Assembly: GCA_965199875.1 (NCBI GenBank)
Contig: OZ241346.1
Coordinates: 2,666,001-2,730,000, forward strand
Length of the DNA: 64,000 nt
Reading direction: 5' to 3'
Source: VXYL01 sp965199875
Lineage (GTDB): Bacteria; Pseudomonadota; Gammaproteobacteria; Pseudomonadales; Azotimanducaceae
Shown one piece after another: positions 1 through 8,345 of the stretch; position 1 is the first letter of the stretch, and each line of letters begins with the position of its first letter. Under the pieces are notes generated by a model. That model saw nothing but the letters and a program-made list of their open reading frames with translations, made no database searches and was not told the origin of the DNA. Position numbers and translations under genes: made by a program.

Positions 1-176
1 TTCGGGGCCGAGATCGAGCGAAGGCGATGCTCGATGCGTTCGCGGACGAGGTCAAGAGGTCGCCTGCGGAACTTGGCCGCATTGTTGGCCGGCGAGACGC
101 GGAGACCAACCACAGAGGGATGGCCGAGTTTCTCATCAAGCTGAAGGAACAGATCGGCGCGTGGCGGCGCTTTTGA
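1..176 (+). CDS. C-terminal end of an unidentified protein (truncated by window edge)
   Basis: An open frame enters from the left edge and stops at TGA 174-176, giving about 57 residues that end in KLKEQIGAWRRF. The piece looks helical and charged. It lies 35 bp before the DUF499 gene on the same strand, so it is probably the upstream member of the same operon. DUF499 genes usually sit beside a DNA methylase or other defence genes, but this fragment is too short for me to assign. The reading frame is supported by the absence of stops and by the tight spacing to the next gene. Confidence 0.5.
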   Translation, partial: RGRDRAKAMLDAFADEVKRSPAELGRIVGRRDAETNHRGMAEFLIKLKEQIGAWRRF

Positions 177-211
177 GACGCATGGGCAAGTTGAGCGGCA
201 AGGGCAGATAG

Positions 212-3200
212 ATGGCAACCACCAACCACGACCGCGTAAGCAAGGCGATGGCGCTTCTGCGCGACGGTCTTGCGCCGTTCGTGCAACGCGAAATCACCGC
301 CAAAGTGAAGTCCGGCACGGTGCGCATGGACGCCATCCGCCGCTTCGCCGAGAACCCGCAGCTTGCCGACAAGCCCATCGACGATTGGGATGCGGCGGCG
401 CTGCTCAAGTTGATGTGGGACACGTGGAACGACGTGTTCCGCGACACCTTGGGCTTCACCGAACGCAGCCTCGTTTCCGAACTGCGCGATTGGCGCAACA
501 AGTGGGCGCATCAAGAGCGCTTCGTCAGCGACGATGCGGACCGGGCGCTCGATTCCGCCGAGCGGCTGCTCACCGCCATCGCAGCGCCGCAAGCGAACGA
601 AGTGGCGCGCATCAAGCGCGAGCTGCGGCGGCTGGTGTTCGACGAGCAGGTGCGCGGCGAGCGGCGGCGAACGGCCGGCGCCTTGGTGGAGACGGCCAGC
701 GCCGGCAGCGTCAAGCCGTGGCGGGAAGTGGCGACGCCGCACGCGGACGTGGCCAGCGGGCAGTATCAGCAGGCGGAGTTCGCAGCCGATCTGTGGCAGG
801 TTCATATTGGCGAAAGCGCGGCCGAATACGGCAACCCGCACGAGTTCTTCCGCCGCACGTTTCTTACCGAGAGCTTGAAGGAACTGCTCGAGGTGGCGGT
901 GCGAAGGCTGGATGGGCGCGGCGGCGATCCGGTGGTGGACTTGCGCACCACCTTCGGCGGCGGCAAGACGCACTCCATGCTGGCGCTGTACCACCTGTTC
1001 TCCGGCACGCCGCCCCAGGAACTCGCCGGCGTCGAGGACGTTCTGGCCAAGGCCGGCTCGGATGCGGTAGGAACGCCGAAGCGCGTGGTGCTGGTCGGCA
1101 CCAAGGTTTCGCCCGGCAGCCCTTCGCGCAAGCATGATGGGACGGAAGTGCGCACGTTGTGGGGCGAGCTCGCATGGCAGCTGGGCGGCGCGGAGGCGTT
1201 CGCGTTGGTGCGGCAGGACGACGAACGCGCCACCAACCCAGGCGAAGCGCTGCACACGCTGCTGAACCGGTACGGCCCCTGCTTGATCCTGATCGACGAG
1301 TGGGTCGCCTACGCCCGCCAATTGCACGACGAAGGCGACTTGCCGGGCGGTTCCTTCGAGACCCAGTTCACCTTCGCGCAGACGCTCACCGAAGCCGTGG
1401 ATGCTTCCCGGAACTGCTTTCTGGTGGTCTCTCTGCCGGCCTCGGACAAAGGCGACGAGCGCTCCCAGGGGGAAGACGTTGAAGTCGGCGGCATTCGCGG
1501 CCGCGCCGCGCTGCAACGTTTGGACAACGTGCTCAACCGCAACGCGCTCAATTGGAAGCCGGCCAGCGCGGAGGAAGGCTTCGAGATCGTCCGCCGGCGT
1601 CTGTTCGAGCCACTGGCCGGGGCGGACGCCTACAAGCAGCGGGATGTAACAGCACGGGCTTTCGCGGACCTCTACCGGTCGCAACGCCAGGAGTTCCCCG
1701 CCGCCTGCCGCGAGCCGGACTACGAGCGGCGCATCCAAGCCGCGTTTCCGATCCACCCGGAGATCTTCGAGCGGCTGTATTCGGATTGGTCCACGCTCGC
1801 CAAGTTCCAGCGCACCCGCGGCGTGCTGCGGCTGATGGCGGCGGTGATTCACAGCCTGTGGGAAAGCGGCGACCGCAACGCGCTGATCCTGCCTTCCACG
1901 CTGCCCATCGACGATCCCCGCGTGCAGAACGAACTCACCCGCTACTTGGCCGACAACTGGACGCCGGTGATCGAAACGGACGTGGACGGCGCGAACTCGC
2001 TGCCCCTGCGCATAGACGCCGAAGTGCCCGGCCTCGGCAAGCTCGCCGCCACCCGGCGCGTGGCCCGCACCGTCTATCTCGGTTCCGCGCCAACCACCGC
2101 CGCGGCGCACCGCGGCATCGAGGATGCGCGCGTCAAGCTCGGCTGCGTTGCCCCCGGCGAATCTCCGGCGACGTTCGGCGACGCCTTGCGGCGCTTGGCG
2201 GCGCGGGCCACCTATCTCTACCAGGACGGCGCGCGGGTCTGGTACGACACCCAGCCCACCGTCACCAAGCTGGCCGAAGACCGTGCCTTGGAACTCATGC
2301 GGCAGCCGGACCAAGTGGCGCTGGAACTGGAACGGCGGCTGAAGGAAGCGCTGCGTGCGCGGGGCGATTTCGAGCGCATCCACACGCTGCCGCAGTCCAG
2401 CGCGGACGTCCCTGACGACTACGACACGCGCTTGGTGGTGCTGTCCGCAGAGCATCCCTACGCCAAAGAAGACAAGAACCCCGCTCAGGAAGCCGCCAAC
2501 AACATTCTGGAGACCCGCGGCAACGCCTCGCGCCTGTTCCGCAATACGCTGGTGTTTCTCGCCGCGGACAAGGTGCGCTGCCAGGACTTGGACGACGCCC
2601 TGCGCCGCCACCTCGCTTGGCAGTCCATCCTGGCGGAGAAGGTGGAACTCAATCTGGACCCGCACCAGGCCAAACAAGCCGAGATGCAGCTAAAGGCGGC
2701 GGACGACACCGTAGCCGCCCGTCTGCCGGAAACCTACCAGTGGGTGCTCGCGCCGGAGCAGGCGACGCCCCAGGCGGCGCTTGAGTGGAAGTCGACTCGC
2801 CTAGCCGGAGCGGGTGCGCTCGCCGAACGCGCCGCCAAGCGCTTGCGCAACGACGAACTCCTGGTGATGCAGCTTGGCGGCGCGATGCTGCGCATGCACA
2901 TGGACGCAGTGCCGCTGTGGCGGGGCGAGAGCGTACCCGTCCGCCAGCTGGTTGAGTATTTCGCCTCCTACGCCTATTTGCCGCGCCTCGCCGGCCCTGC
3001 CGTGCTCGCCAGAGCTGTGGAAGCCGGCTTGGCATCGCTCACTTGGGAGACGGACGGCTTCGCGCTCGCGGACGGCTACGACGAGGCGGCGCAACGCTAC
3101 CTCGGCCTGCAACCTGGCGGCAGGACGGTGTCCGTGTTGCCGGATAGCGCCGCGCTGGTGGTGAAGCCCGAGGCAGCCCGCGAGCAATTGGACGCCGAGC

Positions 3201-3535
3201 TGCCGCCGTCGCCATCGCAACCGGCGGAGACGCCCAACGGCCCGGGCCAGGGCGAATCTTCCCCACCGACTCCGGCGCAGCCGTTGGACGACGAAACGAA
3301 GCTGCGCCGCTTCCACGGCACGGTGAACCTGAACCCAACGCGAGTGGGGCTCGACGCCAGCGTGATCGCCGAGGAAGTCATCGCCCACCTCGCCGGCCTG
3401 GTCGGCGCGCAAGTCACCGTAACGCTGGACATCGCGGCCCACTTGCCGGACGGCGCCCCGGGGCACACCGTGCGCACGGTCAACGAGAACAGCCGAACGC
3501 TGAAGTTCGACAGCCACGGGTTCGAGGAGAAGTAG
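212..3535 (+). CDS. DUF499 family ATPase with N-terminal Swt1-like HEPN domain
   Basis: This 1107-residue protein is probably part of an anti-phage or restriction-like operon. Residues 1-145 form a HEPN-like helical domain with the R-x4-H motif RNKWAH at 95-100, typical of HEPN ribonucleases. A P-loop GGGKTHS follows at 249-255, and a Walker B stretch LILIDEW lies near residue 355. The C-terminal quarter has a proline-rich linker and a small folded end. DUF499 proteins (PglY is one relative) are large ATPases found with methylases, helicases and nucleases in phage-defence loci. Here no helicase or nuclease follows, since the next gene is metabolic, so the rest of the locus must lie to the left or is lost. 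A second gene at 38216 starts with a close copy of the same HEPN domain. The family call is confident; the role is inferred. Confidence 0.85.
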   Translation: MATTNHDRVSKAMALLRDGLAPFVQREITAKVKSGTVRMDAIRRFAENPQLADKPIDDWDAAALLKLMWDTWNDVFRDTLGFTERSLVSELRDWRNKWAHQERFVSDDADRALDSAERLLTAIAAPQANEVARIKRELRRLVFDEQVRGERRRTAGALVETASAGSVKPWREVATPHADVASGQYQQAEFAADLWQVHIGESAAEYGNPHEFFRRTFLTESLKELLEVAVRRLDGRGGDPVVDLRTTFGGGKTHSMLALYHLFSGTPPQELAGVEDVLAKAGSDAVGTPKRVVLVGTKVSPGSPSRKHDGTEVRTLWGELAWQLGGAEAFALVRQDDERATNPGEALHTLLNRYGPCLILIDEWVAYARQLHDEGDLPGGSFETQFTFAQTLTEAVDASRNCFLVVSLPASDKGDERSQGEDVEVGGIRGRAALQRLDNVLNRNALNWKPASAEEGFEIVRRRLFEPLAGADAYKQRDVTARAFADLYRSQRQEFPAACREPDYERRIQAAFPIHPEIFERLYSDWSTLAKFQRTRGVLRLMAAVIHSLWESGDRNALILPSTLPIDDPRVQNELTRYLADNWTPVIETDVDGANSLPLRIDAEVPGLGKLAATRRVARTVYLGSAPTTAAAHRGIEDARVKLGCVAPGESPATFGDALRRLAARATYLYQDGARVWYDTQPTVTKLAEDRALELMRQPDQVALELERRLKEALRARGDFERIHTLPQSSADVPDDYDTRLVVLSAEHPYAKEDKNPAQEAANNILETRGNASRLFRNTLVFLAADKVRCQDLDDALRRHLAWQSILAEKVELNLDPHQAKQAEMQLKAADDTVAARLPETYQWVLAPEQATPQAALEWKSTRLAGAGALAERAAKRLRNDELLVMQLGGAMLRMHMDAVPLWRGESVPVRQLVEYFASYAYLPRLAGPAVLARAVEAGLASLTWETDGFALADGYDEAAQRYLGLQPGGRTVSVLPDSAALVVKPEAAREQLDAELPPSPSQPAETPNGPGQGESSPPTPAQPLDDETKLRRFHGTVNLNPTRVGLDASVIAEEVIAHLAGLVGAQVTVTLDIAAHLPDGAPGHTVRTVNENSRTLKFDSHGFEEK

Positions 3536-3598
3536 ACTCGCCGGCCTCCCGCCCCGCGCGACGCACGATGATTCGACTAGCGCTCAAGGAATAAGGCG

Positions 3599-5716
3599 AT
3601 GACTCGCGTGCTGATCTGTCCGCCAGCCCACTTCGGCGTCGAATACGTCATCAATCCGTGGATGTCCGGGCAGGTCGGCGCTGCGTCGCGCAGCTTGGCG
3701 CAGCAGCAGTGGGATGGCCTGGTGGCGAACCTGCGCGAGGTCGCGGACGTCTCGGCGATCGAGCCGGGGCCGGGACTGCCGGACATGTGCTTCGCCGCCA
3801 ATGGCGGCTTCGTGCTCGGCAACGCCTTCGTGCCATCGAACTTCGCCGTCTCCCAGCGTCGGCCGGAGACGCCGTTGTTCGAGCAGTGGGCCGAAAGCGC
3901 CGGTTTCGACATCCTCGGCTTGCCGGACGACGACGCTTTCGAGGGGGAGGGCGACGCGCTGTGGTGGCCGGGTGCCGAGGAACCGATCCTGTGGGCGGGC
4001 TACGGCGTGCGCAGCGCCTTGGGGGCGCATCTGCCGTTGGCCGAGCGGCTGCGTGTGCGCGTCGTTTCGCTGCGGCTGATCGACCAGCGCTTCTATCATC
4101 TGGACACCTGCTTCGTGCCCTTGCCGGACGGCCGGGTCGTCTACTACCCGCCGGCCTTCGACGAGCGTTCGCGCACCATCGTGCGGTCTCTGGTGGCCAG
4201 CGACGACTTGATCGAGGTGGGCGAGGAAGACGCGCTGAACTTCGCCTGCAACGCCGTTCGCATCGGCCGCCATTGGATCGCCAACTACGCCTCCGCGCCG
4301 TTGCGGCAGCGCTTGGAGGGTTGGGGCTACACGGTGACGACCACGCCGCTTTCGGAGTTCATCAAGGCCGGCGGTGCGGCCAAGTGCCTGGCGCTGGTGT
4401 TGGACCAGGACGTGGCGGCGGCTTTCGACGAACGGCCGCCGGTGGCATCGCCGCTGCGTTCCGAAGTGGTGGAGTTGGAAGGGCACTTGCTGGCGCAAGG
4501 CGTTCTCAACGGCGCCTACGCGGCGGTCGAGGCGCTGGGAGGCAGCGTCCGGTTGCAGCGCTTCCACGGCGGCGAGCGAGCGGACCAGCCGAGCTTGGCG
4601 CGGCTTGCGGTGACAGCGCCGAATCAAGCCTTGCTGGACGACATGGTGGATCGCCTGGCGGGTGGTGGCGCGACGCTGCGCAAAGTGTCCGCACACGGCG
4701 ACGAGGAGGTGTCGCTGGCGCCCGTGCAACGCGCCGGAGTCGCACCGGACGACTTCTGCTGTTCCACCATCTATCCCACGGATGTGGTCGTCGCCGGGCG
4801 CTCGGTTCGCGTCCAGCGCCAGCGCATGGACGCCGCCATCGTCGTCGACACTGGCGACGATGCCGAAGGCGCGCCCAGCGCGCGCTGCGTTCTGCCCCGG
4901 GATCTTCGCCCGGGCGAGCAGGTGGTCTGTGGCGAAACCGGCGTCCATGTGGCCATGCCCCATGCCTCGGTGCGCGCTGCCGACTTTTCGTTCATGTCGT
5001 CGAGCGTCACCAGCGAGCGCCGGGTGGAGGCGCAGATCGAAGAGCTGGCGTTGGAGATGCGGCGCATTCGCGCTCGTCGCGGCCGCATCGTCGTGGTCGC
5101 CGGCCCGGTGGTCATCCACACCGGCGGCGGCGCTCATCTGGCGGCGTTGATTCGCGACGGATTCGTGCAGGCGCTGCTCACCGGCAACGCGCTGCCGGTA
5201 CACGACTTGGAAACCAATCTGTTCGGCACCTCCCTGGGCGTGGATCTGGTGCGCGGCGCTGGCGTGCGCGGCGGCCACCGGCACCATCTGCGCACCATCA
5301 ACCGCATTCGCGCCGCGGGATCGATTGCCAATGCCGTGCGCGACGGCGTCATCGACGGCGGCGTGATGTACGAATGCGTGCGCGCCGGCACCGCCTACGT
5401 GCTGGCCGGGTCGATACGCGACGACGGGCCGCTGCCCGAAACGCAGATGAACCTGCTCGAAGCCCAGGCCGCCTACCAGCAGCAGATCGACGGCGCGGAT
5501 CTGGTGCTGATGCTGGCGACCATGCTGCACGCCATCGGCGTCGGCAACATGACGCCGGCCGGCGTGCGCATGGTCTGCGTCGACATCAACCCGGCGGTGG
5601 TCACCAAGCTGGCCGATCGCGGCAGCGTCGAATCCGCCGGCATCGTCACCGACGTCGGCTTGTTCCTGCAGGTTCTGCATCAGCGACTTGAAGGAACGCA
5701 GCACGATACGGCATAG
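3599..5716 (+). CDS. argZ: Bifunctional arginine dihydrolase / ornithine cyclodeaminase (ArgZ/AgrE type)
   Basis: The 705-residue protein has the length and layout of cyanobacterial ArgZ/AgrE. The N-terminal amidinotransferase-fold domain (about 1-275) shows the DMCFAANGG loop at 62-70, YHLDTCF with His167 and Asp169, and KAGGAAKC ending in Cys263, the expected catalytic cysteine. The C-terminal region is the LOR/SDH (TIGR00300-like) domain, with VDINPAVVTKLADRGS near residue 662. In cyanobacteria such enzymes hydrolyse arginine to ornithine, CO2 and two ammonia, and the second domain can turn ornithine into proline. A good ribosome site (AAGGAATAAGGCG) precedes ATG 3599. The genes downstream are argE and argA, so the locus holds both ornithine-producing and arginine-degrading steps. 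Activity is inferred from the conserved residues. Confidence 0.85.
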   Translation: MTRVLICPPAHFGVEYVINPWMSGQVGAASRSLAQQQWDGLVANLREVADVSAIEPGPGLPDMCFAANGGFVLGNAFVPSNFAVSQRRPETPLFEQWAESAGFDILGLPDDDAFEGEGDALWWPGAEEPILWAGYGVRSALGAHLPLAERLRVRVVSLRLIDQRFYHLDTCFVPLPDGRVVYYPPAFDERSRTIVRSLVASDDLIEVGEEDALNFACNAVRIGRHWIANYASAPLRQRLEGWGYTVTTTPLSEFIKAGGAAKCLALVLDQDVAAAFDERPPVASPLRSEVVELEGHLLAQGVLNGAYAAVEALGGSVRLQRFHGGERADQPSLARLAVTAPNQALLDDMVDRLAGGGATLRKVSAHGDEEVSLAPVQRAGVAPDDFCCSTIYPTDVVVAGRSVRVQRQRMDAAIVVDTGDDAEGAPSARCVLPRDLRPGEQVVCGETGVHVAMPHASVRAADFSFMSSSVTSERRVEAQIEELALEMRRIRARRGRIVVVAGPVVIHTGGGAHLAALIRDGFVQALLTGNALPVHDLETNLFGTSLGVDLVRGAGVRGGHRHHLRTINRIRAAGSIANAVRDGVIDGGVMYECVRAGTAYVLAGSIRDDGPLPETQMNLLEAQAAYQQQIDGADLVLMLATMLHAIGVGNMTPAGVRMVCVDINPAVVTKLADRGSVESAGIVTDVGLFLQVLHQRLEGTQHDTA

Positions 5717-5774
5717 GCCGTGGTCGCGGCGCTCGGCTATACTGCCGGCGAAACTGGCTGACGGAGCGTGGCGC

Positions 5775-5930
5775 GTGGCGAGGATTGGCGCACTGGTTGC
5801 CGGGCTGGCCGTCTTCGGCGTCTGGATGACGATCGTCGGCAATCCGCACGTCGTGGAGACCGTCATTGGGCTGGTGCTGGCCGCCGGGGTTGGCTTCTAC
5901 GTCCACAGGTGGCTGTCCAGGCGCCGCTGA
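5775..5930 (+). CDS. Small two-helix membrane protein (putative)
   Basis: A GTG at 5775 opens a 51-residue frame of two hydrophobic stretches (IGALVAGLAVFGVWMTIVG and VIGLVLAAGVGFYVHRW) ending in a basic tail, as expected of a small inner-membrane protein. The frame also stays open upstream to 5688. It fills the gap between the ArgZ-like gene and argE on the same strand. I do not recognise the family. The hydrophobic pattern is the main evidence that it is real, and there is no strong ribosome site. Confidence 0.4.
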   Translation: MARIGALVAGLAVFGVWMTIVGNPHVVETVIGLVLAAGVGFYVHRWLSRRR

Positions 5931-5959
5931 AAGCCGGCCGCTCGGCAGCGCCTTCGCCC

Positions 5960-7102
5960 ATGTCCCTTCCGCAAACCCAAGAGATGCTGGCGACGCTGGT
6001 TGCCGAACCGTCGGTGAGCTGCACGGACCCGCAGCGGGACCAAGGCAATCTCCGCGTCCTCCATCACTTGGCGGGCTGGCTCGAGGAGCTTGGCGCTCAA
6101 GTGCAGGTGCTGCCGCTGCCGCACAAGCCCGGCAAGGGCAATCTGATCGCGCGCTTCGGCGGTGAGGGCGGTGGCGGCCTGGCGCTCGCCGGCCACACGG
6201 ACACCGTGCCCTGCGACGAGTCGCTGTGGAGCGCCGACCCGTTCACCCTCGCCGAGCGCGGCCCGCGGTTCTACGGCCTTGGCAGCTGCGACATGAAGGG
6301 CTTCTTCCCCATCGCCCTGGCGGCCGCCGGGCGCCATGCGAACGGCCGATTCAAGCAGCCGCTCACCATCGTCGCCACGGCCGACGAAGAGACGTCCATG
6401 GACGGCGCTCGGCATCTCGTCGAACAAGGCGTGCCGAAGGCTGCCGCGGCGGTCATCGGCGAACCGACCGGCCTGCGCCCCATCCGGGCGCACAAGGGCG
6501 TTGCCATGCTCTCGATTGCCGTGCAGGGGGCGTCCGGCCACTCGTCGAATCCGGCGCTTGGCGACAACGCCCTGGAGGCCATGCACCGGATCATGGGCGC
6601 CTTGCTGGAGTTTCGCGAGGAACTTGGCCGGCGCCATGCCGATCCGAGTTTCGAGGTGCGCGTGCCGACGCTGAATCTGGGCTGCCTGCACGGGGGGGAC
6701 AATCCCAACCGCATCTGCGGCCACGCCGAACTGCAGATCGACTTGCGGGTGCTGCCCGGCATGGATACGGAGCAGGTGCTGGCGGACCTGCGCGGCTGCG
6801 TGGAGGCGGCCAGCGGCGCGACGCCGGCCACGGTGGAGGCCAAGTTCCCCCCCATCGCGCCCTATCGAACCGCCGCCGACGGGCGCTTGGTGCGGCTTCT
6901 GGAGTCGCTGAGCAAGCAGCCCTCGCAGGCCGTGGCGTTCGGCACCGAGGCGCCGTTCTTCCAGTCCCTGGGGATGGAAACCGTGGTCTTCGGCGCGGGT
7001 TCCATCGACCAGGCGCACCAGCCGGACGAGTTCGTCGACGGCCGCCAGATGCAGGCGCTGGAAGACGTGCTGACGGCGCTGATCGCCAAATACTGTCTTT
7101 AG
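5960..7102 (+). CDS. argE: Acetylornithine deacetylase ArgE
   Basis: This 380-residue M20 metallopeptidase-family protein removes the acetyl group from N2-acetylornithine to give ornithine. The zinc-site motifs are visible: LALAGHTDTVPCDE with its His-Asp pair near residue 80, LGSCDMKG supplying the bridging Asp, TADEETSMDG with the catalytic Glu pair, and a late His in the AHQPDEFV region. The length matches ArgE. I chose ATG 5960 (MSLPQTQEML) because it gives the usual start of the family; the frame is open further upstream but there overlaps the small membrane protein. It is followed four bases later by argA, so the two are probably co-transcribed. The use of an ArgE deacetylase rather than ArgJ fits the separate ArgA downstream. 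Confidence 0.9.
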   Translation: MSLPQTQEMLATLVAEPSVSCTDPQRDQGNLRVLHHLAGWLEELGAQVQVLPLPHKPGKGNLIARFGGEGGGGLALAGHTDTVPCDESLWSADPFTLAERGPRFYGLGSCDMKGFFPIALAAAGRHANGRFKQPLTIVATADEETSMDGARHLVEQGVPKAAAAVIGEPTGLRPIRAHKGVAMLSIAVQGASGHSSNPALGDNALEAMHRIMGALLEFREELGRRHADPSFEVRVPTLNLGCLHGGDNPNRICGHAELQIDLRVLPGMDTEQVLADLRGCVEAASGATPATVEAKFPPIAPYRTAADGRLVRLLESLSKQPSQAVAFGTEAPFFQSLGMETVVFGAGSIDQAHQPDEFVDGRQMQALEDVLTALIAKYCL

Positions 7103-7106
7103 GGCC

Positions 7107-8345
7107 GTGGCCGACCCGGCGAACAGCTACGCGCGCTGGTTCCGGGCGTCCACGCCCTACATTCGCGCCCACCAGGGGCGCGTCTTCGTGGTGCTGCTCG
7201 ACGCCGATGCGCTGGCTTCGGAGAACATCGTCAACATCGTCCACGACTTGGCGCTGCTGCACGTCCTGGGGGTGCATCTGGTGGTGGTCCACGGCGCGGA
7301 GGCGATGCGCGACGGCGCGATACCGTCCGCCGAAATGCGCACCATCCGCGACTCCGCCAATGCCGCCCGCAGCCGCCTGGAGGCGCTGTTCACCACCGGC
7401 ATTCCGCAAAGCCCGCTGCGCAATCGGCACATTTCGCTGCTGAGCGGCAATCTGGTGGTGGCGAAGCCCGCTGGCGTCGTGTCCGGGGTCGACCAGCAGG
7501 CCGCCGGTCTGCCCCGGCACATCTACGCCGAAGCCATTCGCTCGCTGTTGCAGGCCGGCAACGTCGTGGCGCTGTCTCCGGTTGCCCACAGCACCACCGG
7601 CGCCGCCTACGCCATCGAACCGGATCTGCTGGCCGCCGCCGTCGCCGGCGAACTCCGCGCCGACAAGCTCGTCGTCTACGACCGTGCCGCGAACATCGCC
7701 GGGCGCGGGGATCTGACCAGCCGGCAACTGCGGGAACTGCGCGCCGCCGGAACCCCCGGCCTGCCAGCGGAAAAGCGCGTGGCGGCGCTGCTCGACGCCT
7801 TGGATCGCGGCGTCGAACGCGCTCACCTCATCGGCTTTGGCGACGACGGCGTACTGCTGCGCGAGCTGTTCACCGCCGAAGGCGCGGGCACCCAGATCGG
7901 CGACGGCGACTACCGCGTCGTGCGCCGCGCCGTTGCCGACGACGTGGGCGCCATCGTCGAACTCATCCGTCCGCTGGAGGAATCCGGCGCCTTGAAGCGT
8001 CGCTCGCGGGTGCAGATCGAGCGCGACATCGGGTGCTTCTTCGTCGCCGAACTCGATGGCGCGCTGGACGGCTGCTGCGCCCTGCTGCCGCTCGACGCAA
8101 GCGCCGCGGAGCTTGCCTGTCTGGTCGGCGGCAACGCCTTGGGGGAGCGGCTGCTGAAGGCCGTGGAAGATGCCGCCCGGAGGCAGCGCATCGAACGCCT
8201 GTTCGCCCTGACCACCCAGGCGGCGGACTGGTTTCTCGAACACGGCTTTGGCGAGGCGCGGCCGGACGCCCTTCCGGTTCGCCGCCAGGCCCTGTACAAC
8301 GACCGTCGCAATTCCAAAGTGCTGGTGAAGGAGCTTGGCCAATGA
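7107..8345 (+). CDS. argA: N-acetylglutamate synthase ArgA
   Basis: The 412-residue protein has the classical two-domain ArgA plan: an amino-acid-kinase-like regulatory domain (about 1-285) and a GNAT acetyltransferase domain (about 290-412). It makes N-acetylglutamate, the first step of the acetylated ornithine pathway, and members of this class are often inhibited by arginine. The start is GTG 7107, and the protein ends in the family signature YNDRRNSKVLVKEL. It lies four bases after argE and overlaps ilvD by four bases (ATGA). The first and a later step of ornithine synthesis are thus neighbours of an arginine-degrading enzyme. Confidence 0.9.
   Translation: MADPANSYARWFRASTPYIRAHQGRVFVVLLDADALASENIVNIVHDLALLHVLGVHLVVVHGAEAMRDGAIPSAEMRTIRDSANAARSRLEALFTTGIPQSPLRNRHISLLSGNLVVAKPAGVVSGVDQQAAGLPRHIYAEAIRSLLQAGNVVALSPVAHSTTGAAYAIEPDLLAAAVAGELRADKLVVYDRAANIAGRGDLTSRQLRELRAAGTPGLPAEKRVAALLDALDRGVERAHLIGFGDDGVLLRELFTAEGAGTQIGDGDYRVVRRAVADDVGAIVELIRPLEESGALKRRSRVQIERDIGCFFVAELDGALDGCCALLPLDASAAELACLVGGNALGERLLKAVEDAARRQRIERLFALTTQAADWFLEHGFGEARPDALPVRRQALYNDRRNSKVLVKELGQ

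Noticed and set aside
3584..5866. Long minus-strand open frame opposite the ArgZ-like gene
   Set aside because: Its composition (many His, Arg and Gln) is a mirror of high-GC coding on the other strand and no motif is seen.
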